Below, in pieces: positions 59,183 to 64,000 of a DNA stretch of 64,000 nt. Where the stretch lies: positions 127,294 through 191,293 of the forward strand of contig NMRB01001186.1 of assembly GCA_002633025.1 (NCBI GenBank), in the 5' to 3' direction. Every line of letters starts with the position of its first letter. The stretch's first letter is position 1. This stretch comes from Notospermus geniculatus (Eukaryota; Nemertea; Pilidiophora; Heteronemertea; Lineidae). The notes under the pieces are model-generated. The model was not told where the DNA came from and made no database searches. It saw only the letters and a list, made by a program, of their open reading frames with translations. Made by a program: the position numbers and the translations under genes.

Positions 59183-62100
59183 GATTTGAATGAAAAGACC
59201 TTGATACCAGCCAGCAATGGGAAGGAGATCCCCGCAGTGAAGGTCTTTGCCCACTCCTTGATGTTCTTCAGAGATCATGCTCTGCAGGAACTGAGCGACC
59301 AATCAACAATTAAGATCCTGAATGAGGATGTCCGATGGGTGATCACCGTCCCTGCAATATGGAAACAACCGGCTAAGCAGTTCATGCGACAGGCAGCCTA
59401 TAAGGTAGAAAACAATATTGAAATACGAGCCACCATAATCCATGTCCTTTTGATTTCATCATGTTTGTCCAAGCCTCTTTCTGCCCTATTGTACTGAATG
59501 AAACGCTTCGTCGGATGATGGCACGCACCACGATGAAGCACGAATCCTTTTGCTCTGGTTTCTAGGCTGGCATCGCAAGTCCAGAATTTCCTGATCAACT
59601 CCTCATTGCTCTGGAACCTGAGGCTGCCTCGATCTACTGCCGGAGGTTACGTATGTACCAACTCGTCCCAGAGACACCAGTCAAGCAAAAACTATCTCCT
59701 AGAAAGGAGAACTTGGAGCCGATGAACACAGAGTTCGTATGTGAGGAGTTACGTCAAGGTAAAGTGCACTTCAACTGTCTGTTCCTGTCACTTAATCCAT
59801 TCCATTCGATCTCATCTTCTGTGCATGCCAATTCTACTAACTTGGGTACTGGTACCAGTACTTGTCATTGTCGAACTTATGGCTGTGGACGAACTTTTTA
59901 ACATCCCTCAGCCTGTCCAAGTATTATGACTGTTCCTCTTTCGCTTTTCAAATATCCAAGGAGGCTCTTTTCTTGCCAATGGATGCAATCGTTTTGCTAA
60001 GGCTACTGACAAATCTACTATTATCATGGACTTGCTTCCAAACTGATTCTTGCAACTGGGACATTACTTTGTAAATAGTGTATAGAGTCCTTGAACTAAT
60101 TAATGCCCAAAAGGAAGATTCTCTTCAACTATTTTTTGATTTCCATGTTGTGTAAGCCATATATTTCTACTGGCCTCGGCCAACATTGCAAATCAAGTTG
60201 ATAGGAATCTTTCTCTTATTCCCTCCCTAACATACATTTCGCTCCGCTTGATCAGCTATGTCTTCCTTCATATCTTCCAGTTATCTTCAGGTCAAATGAC
60301 CTGGTGACCTACATTCAGATGACCTTGATGCTAGCACAAGGTCAGAGAACACAGACATGACAGGTCACTTGGTCATGTTATGTTCCTGACGTAGTTGCTC
60401 CTTCACACTTCATCTGGCTAATTTCAGGTTTCTTTGGCTTTTCCAAATATGATATACGCAAATTACTACGGGAACGAGTAGAATCCATTGTTAGAGGTTT
60501 GTAGATAGTGTTTTCTCTTACAGATGTAAGAATGTAATTGATAGCTGTAATTGATAACTGTAAATTACAGCTGTAATGCATGCAATTGATACAGTAACTA
60601 TATCTTACAGATGTAATCCATGTAATTGGTAGTGGAAATGTGTCATATTCTGTAACAGTCATTCACTTTCAACTGTGTGTACCTTAAGAAAGCTCTTTCT
60701 TAGCCAGCCTCTCTTGTGCATGCTACTCTTCATTTCCATCAACTAACTATCTGTCTGGCAATCTTAACGTATTTCCTGACAAGGATTTTTTGTAGCCATA
60801 CACATAGCTACAATCTGAATTTCTGATTCGCATTTTTCTCTCTCACTTGGATTTACTGTTACGGCTGTAATGGCAATCATGGCACATACTCTGCCGGCTT
60901 TTGTAGTTGGGAACTAATGAAACGAATTTGTCCTCAAACTCCAGGCACACGTTACATGGTCGTCGACTGTGGCGGAGGAACTGTTGACATTACGGTCCAT
61001 CAACTGGATGAGAATGCTGGAAAACTTCGTGAATTGCACAAAGCTACTGGCGGGCCTCATGGATCAGTTGGTAAGTAGGATGACAGCTGAATCCCTGATG
61101 ACTGTGATAATATCAAGGCCAAGATACCATTCCTACCCATTCCAATTTCAGGAGTGGACAAGGAATTTGAGAGACTTCTCATCAGGATCTTTGGCCAGGA
61201 TTTCGTCGAGCAGTTCAGAGCCAAGCGTCCAGCTGGCTATGTGGACCTCATGATCGCCTTCGAATCTCGTAAACGAGCTGCGAGTCCGTACAAGGAGAAT
61301 CCACTGAATGTGTCCTTGCCGTTTTCATTCATCGATTACTACAAGAAAAACAAGGTTTGTAGAAACTGTGACGTGGTGTCTCAGAACATGACTTCAGGGC
61401 TGGTGGCGAGGTGCAGTGGAGACATCTTTGCCACTCTTTGAGGTTATGGGTTCAATTCCCTGTGAGAGGCATGCTGACAGTCCCGTGATACACAACATTG
61501 ACAGTGAGACAAGAAAATGTAAAATGACCTCTGTTGAAACTTTTCTCTTTTATGTGTGAATCAGCCTAAATGTACCCAATGAAACTGCATGCGAACATAT
61601 TACATACACTGACAGGCCTACTTGGCCTGTTTCAGGCTCTGACCCAGACACTGAGACGGATGCTTCCACATTCACAGGGTTGTCCCGTAGACGTCGCGGT
61701 GCGACGCTACAATGAAAAGTACAACGACAAAGATGTGAGGTGGTCGTCGCAGGGGATGCTGCGACTGAGTCCAGAGGCGATGCGCCGTCTGTTTCAGCCG
61801 ACGTTGGAGAAGATCATTGAGGCTGTTGGTGAGGTTCTCAATCACCCAGATGCAAAAGGTACGATGGAAGTCGAACCTTGTAATGTTGCAAAATCATTCG
61901 ACTCGTAAGACCAATACTCATAGTAGGCCTAGTGGAGCAACTAAAGCTTTGAATCGGGCCCCTGACCTGTGTTTGTGGTGTCTTTTCCAGGTGTACAGTA
62001 TGTGTTCTTGGTTGGAGGGTTTGCTGAGTCACCAATTCTTCAAGTCGCCTTGAGGAGGGAGTTTGGGCACATTGTGAGGTTGATTATCCCCCAGGATATG

Positions 62101-62836
62101 GGACTGACGATTCTGAAAGGTACGCCAATAGATTCCATTTGCCAGCCTTTTGAAAAGAGGGGAGTTTTATTGTGACAGGACTCAGCTTGACACGCTTTTG
62201 AGTGGTACAACATGTTTGGGCTTTGAAACTGTGAAGTACCCCTATCAGTCTACTTTAGACTTGTGACAGCTGGCACTCGTAGTCAGTCACAACTCCGTGG
62301 CTGATGTAATTTCCTCCAGAATGTATTTCTCATGACTTGGCTGTTTTAAAATTTCAGGTGCCGTATCATTCGGTCTCGACCCCACAGTTGTCAGCCTGCG
62401 TAAATCCCGCCTGACCTATGGAGTGGGTGTCCTAAACCGCTTCAACTACAAGAAACATCCGAAGGAAAAACTCGTGAAAAGGGACGGCATTGAATGGTGC
62501 ACGGATGTCTTCGACAAGTTTGTCTCTGTAAACCAACCAGTTGCACTGGGAGATACAGTATTACGGAGCTACACGCCAGCAAAACCAGGCCAGAAACAAA
62601 GCATAATCAACATATACTGCACCGACAGGGAGAGAGCTGATTTTATCACGGATCGAGGTGTGAAGATTTGCGGTACACTGATCCTCGATTTGAGGGACAC
62701 TCAGTACCAGAGTCTTCCCCGAAGGCGGGAAATTCAGGCCAGGATGCTTTTCGGTGATACGGAGATTAAAGTGAGTGCTCTGGATGTGGCTACTGGCCGA
62801 TGTGTCAAAGCAGCCATAGATTTCTTGAACAAATAA
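59183..62836 (+). CDS. HSPA12: HSPA12-like Hsp70-family protein, copy 2, 5' exons not in window
   Basis: Exons are 59183-59404, 59566-59758, 60945-61070, 61152-61354, 61636-61858, 61991-62119 and 62358-62836, all GT-AG and phase-compatible, giving 524 residues. Family landmarks: [38 protein letters not shown], the phosphate-2 motif DCGGGTVD, the adenosine motif VGGFAESP, and a final exon specific to the HSPA12 group. These proteins have an atypical Hsp70 nucleotide-binding fold without the usual substrate-binding tail and are expanded in several marine invertebrates. Compared with about 675 residues in human HSPA12A, some 130-150 N-terminal residues are missing, including the FGTT loop; the N at 58302 may hide them. 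HSPA12A and HSPA12B cannot be told apart here. Confidence 0.9.
60525..60640. repeat. gctgtaattgata simple repeat in HSPA12 intron
   Basis: Irregular direct and inverted copies of acagatgtaa, gctgtaattgata and tgtaattggta occur. It is non-coding. Confidence 0.5.
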
Positions 62837-64000
62837 GAAACTTCAACTCTGGAGAATGATTCGATCATGGTTGCGGTTGAATCAAACGGAGTGAAGTTTG
62901 TAGGCATTGTAATAAACTTTCCAGCGACTGACACAAGGAGAAATGTCGGGAATTTGTACAGCAAGGGCATTGGGAAGCTTCACATTGCATGATTGAAAAG
63001 ACATTTTCCAGAGTTCCACTCATAGGAACCTGCTGCTGGTAGGCCTTCTCTGTTATATCACCCGCCAGCCTGAGCAATATCACAGTTTACAAAAAAAGAC
63101 TGGTGGATGACTTGTAAATGATTTACTTGGTTAATATTCTGCAAAGAACACATCTACACAACCAGTAAGAGTATGTTATAATCTGTCAGGATTCATTATT
63201 AAAAGCACCTGAATTGTTGCTATTTTCAGTTTGCTTGAGATATTTCGTTCAAGTCTGATATAATGTGCTAATGATTCAAATGATTCAAATGAATTTATTG
63301 TTGGTCAGTAGAACTACCATTTGTGCTTTTGAATGTCCCCAATGTATAGAACCATGGATATGATTCCTTGATGACTGCATGCATCTTAACTAATGCTTAT
63401 TCTGTAATCAGTACTTTTACAGTCTGTAAATTGCCTATTTATATCATTTGTATTTGACGAAGTTTGGCTGTCCGTTCATATACTGATGAATGTCTGCCAA
63501 CAGGCTCAGGCTATGCCAAAAGGTGAGCTGAATGGCCGTTGGTTAACTCTCAATGTGAGAGTGCGACTTGGCTGTCTGTGGGCAACTCAGCCACGGAAAA
63601 CTCTGGGCAGTCATTTGTCTCAGCACAAGTCATAAAGAAACCAGCAATGATGAATTGCCAATTGTGAGCCAAGTCAAAAAGGGCAGCGCAGCACCTTGCA
63701 TGTATTTTGATCCTGTTCTTGTGGGCCAGAGGAAGCTTCTGAAAATGGTCTTACATAGTGTACAGACAGAAGCATTGGAATATCTATAACTTGCTTCAAT
63801 AAAGCTTTCTATAATGTAATGCAAAATCCTAATCAGCGCTGTTATTTCCCCAAGGGCAATCAACAAAATATGGTAAGGACAATGTAAGAAGGACAACGTA
63901 AGAAAGGACAACGTAAGAAACAGAAATCCGAACTGTTTTCAAGGATTTGTTTATTCTTTCTCACATTGCATTGACTAAAACATTCATAACAGGACTATCA
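60838..64000. repeat. Duplicated HSPA12-like block, copy 2
   Basis: This is the partner of 54155-58301. The match starts at 60838 in the middle of an intron, so the two upstream exons (59183-59758) are present only once in the window. It continues to the window edge. Confidence 0.9.
63798..63803 (+). terminator. Putative polyadenylation signal, HSPA12-like copy 2
   Basis: AATAAA in the context ttcaataaagctttct is conserved with copy 1, about 960 bases after the stop codon. Confidence 0.5.

Overview
This is animal nuclear DNA. All the recognisable genes are split by GT-AG introns except one, and every family identified is metazoan. Introns and spacers are full of palindromic MITEs, tRNA-derived SINE pieces, minisatellites and short words such as taggcctac, tacatgtaca and taccggta. 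That texture suggests a marine invertebrate bilaterian (invertebrate deuterostome or lophotrochozoan), but the species cannot be fixed from sequence alone. I see no prokaryotic genes, CRISPR arrays, rRNA genes or intact viral genes.

Layout: 1-8.0 kb holds no gene, only nested repeats: a ~1.1-1.35 kb direct duplication, TTAA-flanked foldback elements and a large foldback element at 5.7-8.0 kb. At 8.7-10.6 kb is a tandem duplication; one copy carries a 228-bp MITE whose empty site is preserved in the other. The duplication touches the 3' end of RNF103 (minus, 10345-13003), a membrane RING ubiquitin ligase. A FADS6-like fatty acid desaturase (plus, 15775-16899) is intronless and followed by a 65-bp satellite. 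KCMF1 (minus, 22967-27041), a ZZ/C2H2 ubiquitin ligase, lies head-to-head with QDPR (plus, 27200-28170), dihydropteridine reductase; both lack their first exon beside a single N at 27199. Attractin (minus, 31218-45528) can be followed through 26 phase-compatible exons giving 1210 residues, with no C-type lectin domain found. Upstream of it lies a direct-plus-inverted array of a ~635-bp repeat (45.7-48.9 kb). A 54-bp minisatellite follows at 50.2-50.9 kb.

The last 10 kb holds two HSPA12-type (Hsp70-like) gene bodies on the plus strand. The first starts within two bases of a single N, and the block it sits in runs to a second single N. It is therefore either a recent tandem duplication or an alternative haplotype placed in line by the assembler.

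The genes do not form one pathway. RNF103 and KCMF1 are both E3 ligases and attractin-family tails work with an E3 (MGRN1), but nothing here shows that this is more than neighbourhood. I found no convincing new multi-gene system. The points most worth checking are the attractin domain loss, the HSPA12 duplicate, the repeat array at the attractin 5' end, and the filled/empty MITE pair.
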